From positions 1 to 40,129 of the forward strand of contig JAJCYI010000048.1 of NCBI GenBank assembly GCA_029263015.1: DNA of 40,129 nucleotides, given 5' to 3'. Of this stretch, positions 24,903-33,474 are shown piece by piece. The DNA comes from Saprospiraceae bacterium (GTDB lineage Bacteria > Bacteroidota > Bacteroidia > Chitinophagales > Saprospiraceae). A program made the translations under genes and the position numbers. The notes under the pieces were generated by a model. The model was given only the letters and a program-made list of their open reading frames with translations. It made no database searches and was not told where the DNA came from. Each line of letters begins with the position of its first letter. Positions within the stretch are counted from its first letter, which is position 1.

Positions 24903-25508
24903 ATGAAATCCATACTTGAAAAAGAAAAAACCTATAGCTTCGAGGAATACCTTGCCCTTGAAGAGAAGTCAGAAGAAAAACACGAATTTAACAACGGAAA
25001 ACTTAACCCTATGGCCGGAGGAACATTTAACCACAATACTATTGCCAATGCTATTGGTGCCTTACTTTATAATTTCATTATTGCTGTTAATAAAAACTGC
25101 CAAGTTGCTAATAGTGACATGAAAATTCATATTCCTATTACCAATAGGAGCGTTTACCCCGATGTAACTGTCATTTGTAACGATCCTGATTTTTATCTGA
25201 ATAGTCCCTCCGTCATCTCCAACCCCCAGCTCATCGTCGAAGTACTTTCAGAAAGCACCGCCGAATACGACCGCACCACCAAATTTGAAAATTATTGCTC
25301 CATCCCCACCTTCCGCGAGTACCTGCTGGTCGCACAAGACCGCCCTTTCGTTGAGGCATTCTACCTCCACGATCCAGAAACTGCCCTTTGGAAAATCTCT
25401 AGGGCTTCTGGCTTGGATGCATCCATCAAATTGTTGTCCATTGATTGCACTTTGGAATTGAAAGATGTTTACCGGATGGCAAAAGATTTGAAAGAAGTAC
25501 AGATTTAA
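24903..25508 (+). CDS. Uma2 family putative endonuclease
   Basis: A 201-aa protein with the full Uma2 active-site pattern: E28 in KHEFNNGKL, D87 in VYPDVTVI, E113 in LIVEVLSEST and K127 in TTKFENYCSIPTFREYLLV. The ANAIG...NCQVANSDMKI region follows the family. It is predicted to be a PD-(D/E)xK nuclease; the biological role of Uma2 proteins is unresolved. It is diverged from the Uma2 protein at 4580-5140 and shares little beyond the core motifs, so the two are old paralogs or separate arrivals. It ends 28 bp before a strong bidirectional terminator and is divergent from ddaH. Confidence 0.93.
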   Translation: MKSILEKEKTYSFEEYLALEEKSEEKHEFNNGKLNPMAGGTFNHNTIANAIGALLYNFIIAVNKNCQVANSDMKIHIPITNRSVYPDVTVICNDPDFYLNSPSVISNPQLIVEVLSESTAEYDRTTKFENYCSIPTFREYLLVAQDRPFVEAFYLHDPETALWKISRASGLDASIKLLSIDCTLELKDVYRMAKDLKEVQI

Positions 25509-25536
25509 CGAAATAACGAAATCTTTAAATTGTAAT

Positions 25537-25580
25537 AAAAACAAAAGGCGTTCCCTGATCAGGGAGCGCCTTTTGTTTTT
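25537..25580. terminator. Bidirectional intrinsic terminator
   Basis: A 44-bp palindrome (22-bp arms, one T.G mismatch) with centre CCCTGATCAGGG, an A-run on the left and a T-run on the right. It serves both convergent genes (stops at 25508 and 25599). Confidence 0.93.
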
Positions 25581-25598
25581 ATGCATGGTGGAGGCGGG

Positions 25599-26036
25599 TC
25601 AATGCCGACCAAACAAGGTCACATTCGCTTTTTTACTGGAGAAATTCTTTGTATCGTAGTAGAAAACTACTTTGCTGATAACCCGCCTATTTCCATTAAG
25701 ATCAAGGGCCTTCGACATCCCTCCTGCGGGAATCGATTGGTTGACCCTTACCGTCTGGGTCGTGCCATTTGCGAAATGAACAACAACCTTGTGCAGGTTG
25801 ATTCCCCCTTTATTTGCCTGGAGTTTTAACTTGGTAAAATGGCCTTCCCGGGCAGTGACATAAATTTCATCTCGGTCGAGGCGGTAGTTGACTTTGCGGC
25901 TGCCAAGTTTTTCCCAGCGCTGAGAACAGGAATTTTTTATGCCTGAAGATTGGTCGCTTACGGAAGGAGCAGCAATGATGGAATTATTGAAAGTGCAAGC
26001 AAAAACAATTGCTAAAACGGATACTAAGTTTTTCAT
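25599..26036 (-). CDS. Secreted DUF2541-like protein
   Basis: A 145-aa protein with signal peptide MKNLVSVLAIVFACTFNNSIIA. After a short linker with one Cys (KNSCSQ) the rest is a single strand-rich domain: WEKLGSRKVNYRLDRDEIYV, FTKLKLQANKGGINLHKVVV, a NGTTQTVRVNQSIPAGGMSKALDL stretch beginning at residue ~90, then ISKVVFYYDT and a final VTLFGRH. The WxxLGxRxVxxxxDRDxI start and the R-x-IPAGG-x-x-x-x-ID/LDL turn resemble the DUF2541 family; this is recalled, not searched. It is probably periplasmic, function unknown. The mRNA leader carries a hairpin 3 nt before the start codon. Confidence 0.82.
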   Translation of the reverse strand: MKNLVSVLAIVFACTFNNSIIAAPSVSDQSSGIKNSCSQRWEKLGSRKVNYRLDRDEIYVTAREGHFTKLKLQANKGGINLHKVVVHFANGTTQTVRVNQSIPAGGMSKALDLNGNRRVISKVVFYYDTKNFSSKKANVTLFGRH

Positions 26037-26039
26037 TGG

Positions 26040-26081
26040 ATAGCTGTTTTGTAAATGGTGAAATGTTTTGAAAACAGCTAT
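26040..26081 (-). promoter_or_regulatory. Leader hairpin beside the start codon
   Basis: Arms 26040-26050 (ATAGCTGTTTT) and 26071-26081 are perfect complements with a 20-nt loop. The stem ends 3 nt before the ATG of the DUF2541-like gene, where it could hide or present the translation start. Confidence 0.6.
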
Positions 26082-26184
26082 TCGACTTAGCAGGGAGATT
26101 GGCGTTTAAATGAAAAATCTTAATATTTTGCTAAAAAAGAAACGGAGCTGCTTGATTGGATCAACGCCAGCAAATCCTATATAA

Positions 26185-26217
26185 AAAGGTAACACCTTTC
26201 GGAAAGGTGTCACCTTT
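26185..26217. repeat. Palindrome with 16-bp arms (AAAGGTGACACCTTTC type)
   Basis: Arms 26185-26200 and 26202-26217 match with one mismatch around one base. It lies in the 231-bp gap downstream of the giant gene 26268-32411 and upstream of the DUF2541-like gene. The rest of this gap shows no gene. Confidence 0.8.
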
Positions 26218-26267
26218 AGCCTCATGGCTACGCCGGTTCGATCGGAATTAATCTTGACATCTTCTCA

Positions 26268-29200
26268 TCACCTTTTCCCCACCACCAACGGCAGCGCTTG
26301 TGCCTTCCGGCCTGACGCCTGAACCCACACCACATACCAGCCCTCTTGCACGCCCGCCAAGTCCATGCGGTGAGTTGCTGCCGGTGCATTTTCAACCTCA
26401 GTTTCCCTAATCAAGCGGCCTGATCTATCCACCAAAAGAAGCCGGACAAGCTGGCCTTCGACACCTTTTAGGTTGATGTCCACGTATTCATTTGCGGGGT
26501 TGGGGAACAACTTGAATTCGTATAAATCTTCCCAAAATTCGAGCATCGCAACATTTGAATAAAGGTAGCTGCCGTCGGTGCGTATTTGTTTAATCCTGTA
26601 AAAATTCCAATTGGGTAGGGGATGACTATCAAAACCATAATAGGTTTTGAGGTCGTTGTCAAATTCTTCGTTCGGTCGGACCAACACATCCGTCCACTCA
26701 AAACCGTTGCCCGAGCGTTCCACCACATATTCGAGGGCGTGTTCGCCAATGGTCGAGACCCAAATCAACTGGGCGACCCCGCCATTTTGCGAAGCAGACA
26801 AACTGAACACAGCACCTTGAATACCCTGCAATGGATTGGGTGATGGCAACAACGTGACCAGCGCTTCATCGTCCTCTTCTGGCGTCCCAGTTACATTGTT
26901 GCCAGGGGTGCTATCGAGATCAGACGGGGTGGCCGAAACCACCTGCACAAAATAGGGCAGCGGCGTCGTATTTTGCAGACAAAACAGCACTATTTCCATA
27001 CTGGCCGTCTCTCCAGCAGCCAGCGAAGTAACTTCCCACTCCTCATAATATGTATTGTAATCTCCGTCTATTGCATTGTGGGAAGAATAAGCAAGCCCCT
27101 GCGGGATTGGCACACCCAACACGATGTTGTTGGCGGTTTCATCCCCATTATTTATTAGGGAAACAGTAAAGGTTATATGTTGCCAAATTAATAGTATTGG
27201 GCTAGTTGATTCTACTGTCACTTCTAGATCGGGACCACCTTGCCCAGGCTCCGTTACGGCAAAAGTGTGAACAACATCGGGCGCGGGATTGTACTGTGCA
27301 TCACCTGGCTGGCTGGCACGGACAGTTACTGTTCCCGTCGTGCCATCCAGAGTTATGGTGCTACCGGAAATGGTGGCTGGGCCAGAAGTTATTTCCAAAG
27401 CAACTGGCAGTCCACTCGATGCCGTTGCTGAAATACTGAACGGTGCATCGGTGGTTTGCTTATTTGAAATGGCTGAAAAGTTAATGGTTTGGTTGTCAAG
27501 CCCTGGTGGGTTCACATTGAAACTCTGCTCCATGGGAACAGCCGCGTTCCAATCAGCATTGCCGGCCTGAGTAGCACGAACCGTCACCAGCCCGGTTATC
27601 CCATTTAATGAAATGGTACTACCGGAAATAGTGGCTGGCCCCGAAATTATCTCAAGGTTCACCGCCAAACCGCTCGTCGCCGAAACCGGGATATTGAAAT
27701 CTTGATTATCGGAATCTTGATCTGGAATCGCGGGAAAATTGATCGTTTGATCTTGCGGTCCACTGCCTGGCAAGAGTGCTGTGAAGGACGCTTCGTCGTC
27801 TTCATTGGCAGTACAGCACAATCCGTTTCCAGGGGTGCTGTCATCATCGGCAGGTGTCGCTTGCTGTACTTCCGCCCAGCCTGTCAATGCTGAGTTTTGT
27901 ATAACAAACCAGTTGACAGCAATCGTTTCCGTTGCGCCAGCAGGCATTGAGCCAACTGTCCAAACCTGGTTTCCGACAACACTGTAACTTCCTTTGGAAA
28001 CAGACACTTCATTCCCACCCACGAACACAACGCTTGCAGGTTTTGGAAGATAAACTTCTACATCGTTGGCAGTGGCGGTGCCGTTGTTGGTAAGAGTAGC
28101 CGTGAAAGTAATGTTCCCCCATTGGCTCACGGTAGTTGGGCTAGCCTCCATCGTCAGTTCCAGATCAACACCGCTACCGCCGCCAGGGGTAGTCACCTGG
28201 AAGGTTCGGTCAACATCTGGAGCAGGGTTGTACTGCGCATCGCCAGATTGGCTGGCACGCACCGTTACCGGTCCGGGCACGCCATCCAATGTAATGGTAT
28301 TCCCAGAAATAGTCGCTGAGCCATTAATAATGGTAAAACTCACAAGCAGCCCACTTGATGCCGAGGCTGAGATATTGAAAGGCGGACTATCCGTCAACTT
28401 ATTTGGTAATGAACCAAAAGTGATGGTTTGGTTCGCTAAACCAGGTTCGTTTACCTGAAATGACTGCTGAACAGTTGGGGCAGGATTCCAATTAGCATTG
28501 CCATTTTGCGAAGCAGAAACAGTCACTGTCCCAATTCCCCCACTCAGCGAAATGGTATTGCCAGAAATAGTCGCCGGCCCCGAGATTATTGCAAAACTCA
28601 CCGCCAAACCACTGGTGGCAGAAGCCGTTATGTTAAATGCTGCATCGTCTGATTCCTTGTCCGAAATGGTGGAAAAATTGATGGTCTGATCCTGGGGGCC
28701 AGCACCAGGAGTGGTGACAATCAACCCTGCTTCATCATCTTCATTTGCCGAGCAACACGCACCATTGCCAGGCGTACTGTCCGCGTCCGTTTGATCAGCA
28801 GCAAGCACTTCCGCCCAAGCATTCAAGGGGTCGGTGGCCAGCACAAACCAGTTGACCGTGATGGTGGCATTGCCTCCGGCAACCACATTGCCAACGTCCC
28901 ACTCATTTGATCCCAAGCTGTAAGAGCCTTGTGAAGCCGTGTATTCGTTGCCACCCACCCACACGGTAGTTCCGGGGTTTGGTAAAGATATTTTGACGCC
29001 CGTGGCCAAAGCAGTACCTGTATTTGTCAAGGTGAACGTAAAGGAAATATTATTATAAATAATCAAATCTGTCGAACTGGAAACAACGTTTAGCGAAAGG
29101 TCAATATCGCCGCCGCTGGGAGGTTCAGTCACTTGAAATGTCCGCTCAACCGGGATAGCTGGATTCCAGTTTGGGTCGCCGCCTTGGGTCGCACGGATCG

Positions 29201-32200
29201 TTACTATACCAACTTGGCCTGTCAACGAAACGGTATTTCCCGAAAGGGTGGCCGGGCCACTGACGACTTCAAAACTGACTGGCAAACCACTTGAAGCTGA
29301 ACCTGAAATGGTAAAGTCGGCATCGGTGGTCAATTTGTCTTGAATGGCATCAAAGGTGATGACTTGGTTTTGCGGGCCAGCGCCGTTGACGGTAATTATT
29401 TGTTCAGAAAAAGCCGTTTGGCCATAGTCGTCGGTCACAATCAGGATCGCCGTAAACACTCCTATACTATTATAGGTGTGGTTCGGTGAAATGCCGCTGC
29501 CAATGTTGCCATCGCCGAAGTTCCAATCGTAACTTACAATTGCTCCATCGGTATCAAAAGAACCACTAGCATCAAAACTGACAACAAGTGGGACATCACC
29601 AGAAGTTGGCGTGGCCGTAAAAAGGGCATTTGGCGGAGCCGCACCAAAAGGCAACAATCGGTTGCCCAGAATAGGCCGCTCTTGTGCTCCATTCGGCAGT
29701 TGCCAACCAACTGCGAGGTTGTCTCCCCCACCCTGCTCTTTTTGCAATGCTTCAATGTAATAAAGCTGCCCGGCATTCAGTGAAATGAGCGCCGATTGTT
29801 GTTCGGGGAACTTTTCCCATTGGCGGGAACTCGACCAGCCTGGCACATTGGCGATCAGTTGCTTGTTGGCGGGGTCGTCGTCAGTACTGAGCCACAGCTC
29901 ACCATTGTCATCACTCGAAATCCAAAACCGATAATTACCAGACATCGGCGGGCAAATGAAACCACGCACCCGCGTTCCATAATTATCCAAGACATCCACC
30001 GGTATTTCAAAAATAGAAATCAAGTCACTCGTATTGGGCGACTGGCTCAGGGGGATTTGTGAAACAGCGACCCCTCCAATCCCTGTCCATACGTCCCGTG
30101 AAATCTGGCCGAGGCCAGCACACCCAAGTCCATCGCCAACATTTACCCAAAAGCTTCTGTCCACATTGAATGCTGGACCAAAGTTTCCATCGCCCGGTTG
30201 GGTGGCGGTGATGGTCACCAGACCGGGCACACCATCTAGTGTGACAATATTGCTGAGCACGCTTGCTGGCCCTTCTTTTACATAAAAGATGACCGGCAGA
30301 CCACTCGATGCACTGGCGCTGATGGTAAATGGCCCATCGGTTACCTCTTTGTCAGCAATGGCCGAAAAAACTATGCTCTGCGCATTGCCTGCACACGCAG
30401 GAAAAATATCTTTCACAAAATAATCCGATGCGCCAGTGGGGTCGGTCACGGTCAGGCTCAACTCGTACCAATAGCTGGGGCCATAACAACTCACCGGGGT
30501 AATAAAAGCATCTGCAATTGGCACGGTGAAAGTTTGTAACGGGTGGCTGTGATTGTTGTGAAACAATTTAACCTCCCAAAAATAATCCAACTGTCCAATA
30601 AGGTGGTTGGCGTCGGTGACTGTGGCTGAAAGTTCCAATGTTGTTGTGGTATGTGGGTCAAATGTATTAACCACATCAAGGCTGGTGGCCACGATAATTG
30701 GGGGCGAGTTATTGAGTGAAACATTGACGTTGGCCACATCGCTCAGGCCGCCGTTGTCGGTCACAGTGAGTGTCACGTCGAACCCTGTTGGGCTGGCACC
30801 ACTGGTAAAAGTGTGAACAGGGTCGGGCTGGTTGCTCGTCGTTCCATCGCCAAAATCCCAGAGCAAGGTGAGCGGATCGCCATCCTGGTCAAAGGTGTTT
30901 TCAGAAGAAAAATTTACGGTGAGCGGTGCATTTCCAAAAGAAACATTTGCGGAAGCGAAAGCAACTGGGGTGTGGTTGGTCGTTCCTGTAAATGATATTT
31001 GCCTGATTTGGTTTGGCCAACGGACATAAAATAAGCTGGTTTGGTCTGGGTCGGTATTTAGAAAAATGCATGGCCCTGCGTCTGTGACAAAATTTTTCAC
31101 TTCGATCGGATTCCAGTTTGCATCAAACTTAAAATTCCTGATCCAGCCCGCTCCATAATCGGCGTGGAAATAAGTGTCGTGCCATTCCTCCGGAAAATCT
31201 TCCCCGTGAAACCAAACCCCTCCTGTGCTGGCATTTCCCGAAAACTGAGGCCCAGGCAAGGTGGCCGAGCCAACATTTACGATCGAACCATTGACAAAGC
31301 CACGGGGGAATCCGGTGCGCCAATCTACTTTTGGTAGGTCATGCTGGGCAGGCGTGTAAGCTCCATTGTTATAGCCTGGCTGGTGAGTCATGCCCTCGTA
31401 TTTCGGCCAACCGAAATTCATGCCGGGGCCCGTCACGATGTCCAGTTCTTCCCGATTACCCCAGCCCACATCACCAAACATAAGAACACCTGGGTTGCCA
31501 TCTTCTGGGACATGGCTGCCACTTTCTGGCACCAAGGTCATACGGTAGGGATTGCGGACACCCCGCGCCCATATTCTGGAAGCGGGCGACTTAGGAGTAG
31601 CGGCATCCCAGTATGGATTGGTGGACAAGCCTTCCCCCGTCATCGGATCGAGGCGCAGTATTTTACCATTATAATTGTCGAGTGTCTGGCAACGGTATGC
31701 CCCAATGTTCTGCGCAGAAGTGATGATGCCATCGGTAATGCCTTGTTGCCAATAGGTCTCGGAGGCCGAACCCTGGTCGGTACTGCTGTAACTCGACCCG
31801 TCGCCCAAAGTAGCCAACAGCGTGCCGTCGTCCCCAAAGACCAGCGAGCCAGTACCGTGGGATTCATGCAAAATCGGTGGGCCATCGCCTGGCCCTTCCC
31901 CCAATAGGATAAAGCGGCTGGAGACTATTGTACTCGTCATGTTGGTTGCTGGATCGGCCTGGTAGCGGGTGATCCGGCCAATGGTGGCATCAAAATATTC
32001 GTCGGTGTTGGGGTCATACTGCGGGGTGCCGGCATGAAGCAGGTGATGCCTATCCACCACATAAAGCATATAGAAATAGCCGTTGGACAAGAAGTTGGGG
32101 TCGAGGGCAAAACCGAGCAGGCCAAAATCCCGCCAACCACCTACTTCATCGCTGATATCAATCAATGGATTGGTTGATTTAACACCGTTCTCCACGATCC

Positions 32201-32411
32201 AGACCCTGCCATCACGCTCCCAAACATACATGCGTCCAGCGGCATCCCAAGTGAAGCCGGCCAAGTCGTCCCAACCGCCCATGTAAAGTTGGTCGGTGAA
32301 CCCTGCTGGCTGGGCAAACAACTTGTTAGGAACAGAAAACAAGAAAAGAAAAACAAAAACAACGGTGAGGGCAGTGAGCAGCAGCCTGCCCGGGTTAGTG
32401 TTTGAGTTCAT
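26268..32411 (-). CDS. Giant secreted sugar-dehydrogenase-like protein with PKD, DUF11 and T9SS domains
   Basis: A 2047-aa protein. Signal peptide 1-34. A PQQ-type glucose/sorbosone dehydrogenase propeller occupies ~36-475 (FTWDAAGRMYVWERDGRVW, LLGFALDPNF, RNPYRMTLVPESG, ELDIVTGPGMNFGWPKYEG). It is followed by PKD 1 at ~478-570, a PA14-like carbohydrate-binding region at ~767-920 (RVRGFICPPMSGNYRFWISS) and PKD 2 at ~922-1007. Six ~85-residue repeats (SSGLPV...SGPATISGNTI...) begin near 680, 1008, 1231, 1316, 1545 and 1632. Three DUF11/CARDB-like domains lie near 1100, 1410 and 1724, each ending DSTPGN. A T9SS type A tail starts at ~1963 (FKLFPNPANEYVDI). It is presumably a cell-surface carbohydrate-acting or carbohydrate-binding protein. 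PQQ dependence and substrate are inferred from the family only. Confidence 0.93.
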   Translation of the reverse strand: MNSNTNPGRLLLTALTVVFVFLFLFSVPNKLFAQPAGFTDQLYMGGWDDLAGFTWDAAGRMYVWERDGRVWIVENGVKSTNPLIDISDEVGGWRDFGLLGFALDPNFLSNGYFYMLYVVDRHHLLHAGTPQYDPNTDEYFDATIGRITRYQADPATNMTSTIVSSRFILLGEGPGDGPPILHESHGTGSLVFGDDGTLLATLGDGSSYSSTDQGSASETYWQQGITDGIITSAQNIGAYRCQTLDNYNGKILRLDPMTGEGLSTNPYWDAATPKSPASRIWARGVRNPYRMTLVPESGSHVPEDGNPGVLMFGDVGWGNREELDIVTGPGMNFGWPKYEGMTHQPGYNNGAYTPAQHDLPKVDWRTGFPRGFVNGSIVNVGSATLPGPQFSGNASTGGVWFHGEDFPEEWHDTYFHADYGAGWIRNFKFDANWNPIEVKNFVTDAGPCIFLNTDPDQTSLFYVRWPNQIRQISFTGTTNHTPVAFASANVSFGNAPLTVNFSSENTFDQDGDPLTLLWDFGDGTTSNQPDPVHTFTSGASPTGFDVTLTVTDNGGLSDVANVNVSLNNSPPIIVATSLDVVNTFDPHTTTTLELSATVTDANHLIGQLDYFWEVKLFHNNHSHPLQTFTVPIADAFITPVSCYGPSYWYELSLTVTDPTGASDYFVKDIFPACAGNAQSIVFSAIADKEVTDGPFTISASASSGLPVIFYVKEGPASVLSNIVTLDGVPGLVTITATQPGDGNFGPAFNVDRSFWVNVGDGLGCAGLGQISRDVWTGIGGVAVSQIPLSQSPNTSDLISIFEIPVDVLDNYGTRVRGFICPPMSGNYRFWISSDDNGELWLSTDDDPANKQLIANVPGWSSSRQWEKFPEQQSALISLNAGQLYYIEALQKEQGGGDNLAVGWQLPNGAQERPILGNRLLPFGAAPPNALFTATPTSGDVPLVVSFDASGSFDTDGAIVSYDWNFGDGNIGSGISPNHTYNSIGVFTAILIVTDDYGQTAFSEQIITVNGAGPQNQVITFDAIQDKLTTDADFTISGSASSGLPVSFEVVSGPATLSGNTVSLTGQVGIVTIRATQGGDPNWNPAIPVERTFQVTEPPSGGDIDLSLNVVSSSTDLIIYNNISFTFTLTNTGTALATGVKISLPNPGTTVWVGGNEYTASQGSYSLGSNEWDVGNVVAGGNATITVNWFVLATDPLNAWAEVLAADQTDADSTPGNGACCSANEDDEAGLIVTTPGAGPQDQTINFSTISDKESDDAAFNITASATSGLAVSFAIISGPATISGNTISLSGGIGTVTVSASQNGNANWNPAPTVQQSFQVNEPGLANQTITFGSLPNKLTDSPPFNISASASSGLLVSFTIINGSATISGNTITLDGVPGPVTVRASQSGDAQYNPAPDVDRTFQVTTPGGGSGVDLELTMEASPTTVSQWGNITFTATLTNNGTATANDVEVYLPKPASVVFVGGNEVSVSKGSYSVVGNQVWTVGSMPAGATETIAVNWFVIQNSALTGWAEVQQATPADDDSTPGNGLCCTANEDDEASFTALLPGSGPQDQTINFPAIPDQDSDNQDFNIPVSATSGLAVNLEIISGPATISGSTISLNGITGLVTVRATQAGNADWNAAVPMEQSFNVNPPGLDNQTINFSAISNKQTTDAPFSISATASSGLPVALEITSGPATISGSTITLDGTTGTVTVRASQPGDAQYNPAPDVVHTFAVTEPGQGGPDLEVTVESTSPILLIWQHITFTVSLINNGDETANNIVLGVPIPQGLAYSSHNAIDGDYNTYYEEWEVTSLAAGETASMEIVLFCLQNTTPLPYFVQVVSATPSDLDSTPGNNVTGTPEEDDEALVTLLPSPNPLQGIQGAVFSLSASQNGGVAQLIWVSTIGEHALEYVVERSGNGFEWTDVLVRPNEEFDNDLKTYYGFDSHPLPNWNFYRIKQIRTDGSYLYSNVAMLEFWEDLYEFKLFPNPANEYVDINLKGVEGQLVRLLLVDRSGRLIRETEVENAPAATHRMDLAGVQEGWYVVWVQASGRKAQALPLVVGKR

Positions 32412-32577
32412 GATGTTTGTATTTATTTGCCTAAGTGCGAACCTGAGGATTCGCAGTACAATTTGTGGTGTGAGACCCGCTCGAAAGTTTCTTTACTGGG
32501 AATGATAGGACGAAGGTAGGGATTTTAGGGTTTGCAAAAGAATAAGTGAAACGGATTTAGGTTAAACGGTTTCCTCC

Positions 32578-32673
32578 TTAGTTAAGCCAAACTGCTTTGA
32601 TGCAATACATCAAAAGGCCGACGAAGATCAACAACAACGGCCAGGCTGTTTTGGTAGTGAAAGTGTTTTTCAT
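32578..32673 (-). CDS. 31-aa single-span membrane peptide
   Basis: A short open frame from ATG 32671-32673 to a TAA at 32578-32580. The peptide has a polar basic start (MKNTFTTKTA), a hydrophobic span (WPLLLIFVGLLMYCIKAVW) and a two-residue end. Charge placement fits a small inner-membrane protein. It lies 166 bp upstream of the giant gene on the same strand, behind a candidate promoter, so it may be co-transcribed. I do not recognise it. Coding status rests on the coherent topology and position only. Confidence 0.5.
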   Translation of the reverse strand: MKNTFTTKTAWPLLLIFVGLLMYCIKAVWLN

Positions 32674-32787
32674 TGTTCTTGTTTTGGGTTTGCAGTATTG
32701 AAATACACGCAATGTGGTTCATGGCAATACGAGTGATCCAGACTTGTAATTTGAGAAGAAGGAGAAATGTATTCTTGGAAGGGTGGG

Positions 32788-32795
32788 CAAAGATA
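32788..32795 (-). promoter_or_regulatory. Candidate -7 element (TATCTTTG)
   Basis: On the minus strand this is an exact match to the Bacteroidota TAnnTTTG -7 consensus, about 115 nt upstream of the 31-aa peptide and 375 nt upstream of the giant gene. A -33 TTG at standard spacing is not evident. Confidence 0.4.
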
Positions 32796-32883
32796 AGTAA
32801 AAGATTTTGGGAAAGAAAGAAGCGCCGTGTAATAAAAAGCCGCCTGCCTTACATTTGGGAATAACGGATTCTCAATACCTGTT

Positions 32884-33297
32884 TCATCTTTTCGGCAGAC
32901 GGAAGTTCTCGTCCCGCTCCTGCCATACCTCCCTACCGCTGACCATTTGCAGTAGGTAAATGCCCGCCGCCAGACTGCTCACGTCCACTTTGCTTCTGGA
33001 TGCACTGACGGACTGCTGCCGACACATTTGCCCGGAGGGCGAGTAAATCGAAAGGACTGAGGTTTCCTCTGATTTTTCAGGGAAATAAAGGGTCAGTTCG
33101 CCAGTACTGACAGGGTTGGGATAGACCCGGAGGGCGGATTGCCAATCCGCCTTGCTATCAACACTCACCACATGTGAATACTCTGACTGCCCACCATAAT
33201 CCATTTGCCGCAGGCGGTAGTAGTTGAGGCCGGGTAGTGGTTGTTTATCACTGTAAGTGGCGGTAGCGGTTGTCGTTTTTGAGCAGCAAAAGGAGTT
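32884..33297 (-). pseudogene. Orphan T9SS sorting domain, 5'-truncated remnant
   Basis: The open frame runs from after a TAA at 33298-33300 to 32884. It begins mid-domain with YSDKQPLPGLNYYRLRQMDYGGQSEYSHVV, the standard segment preceding T9SS tails, then a complete type A tail (LRVYPNPVSTGELTLYF, SIYSPSGQMCRQQS, LAAGIYLLQMVSG). The only ATG (33204) falls inside this conserved segment, and no signal peptide is present. It is therefore the 3' end of a once larger secreted-protein gene. Upstream, 33298-33420 has no recognisable continuation. It could also be a donor cassette for tail exchange with neighbouring giant genes, but decay is the simplest reading. Confidence 0.7.
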
Positions 33298-33421
33298 TTA
33301 TTCCATTCTACAATGTTCAAAGCAGGCCTCAGATACTCGATAATTTGGATAACTGGGGGTAGAATGGAGGGTTTACAAAAAACAATCTAAAATAGGCTCT
33401 ATTGACAGATAGCAAAATAAT

Positions 33422-33453
33422 AATGGCCGGGCACCCGAAAGTACCCGGCCATT
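33422..33453 (-). terminator. Terminator of the HYR giant gene
   Basis: Arms AATGGCCGGG (33422-33431) and its complement (33444-33453) enclose a 12-nt GAAA-containing loop, 22 nt after the stop at 33475. An AT-rich ATTATTATTTT tract follows on the minus strand. Confidence 0.8.
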
Positions 33454-33474
33454 CATCATTTCCTTTTTAATCTC

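Noticed and set aside
27240-30380. Regularly spaced repeats suggesting a CRISPR array
   Set aside because: They are coding repeats of ~85-residue domains with diverged DNA, not short identical repeats with spacers.
31341-31907. 188-aa plus-strand open frame inside the propeller gene
   Set aside because: It lies fully opposite a conserved dehydrogenase-like domain and has no family features.
33302-33368. 10-bp inverted repeat as ends of an insertion sequence
   Set aside because: Only 67 bp long, with no target duplication and no transposase; kept only as context for the orphan tail.
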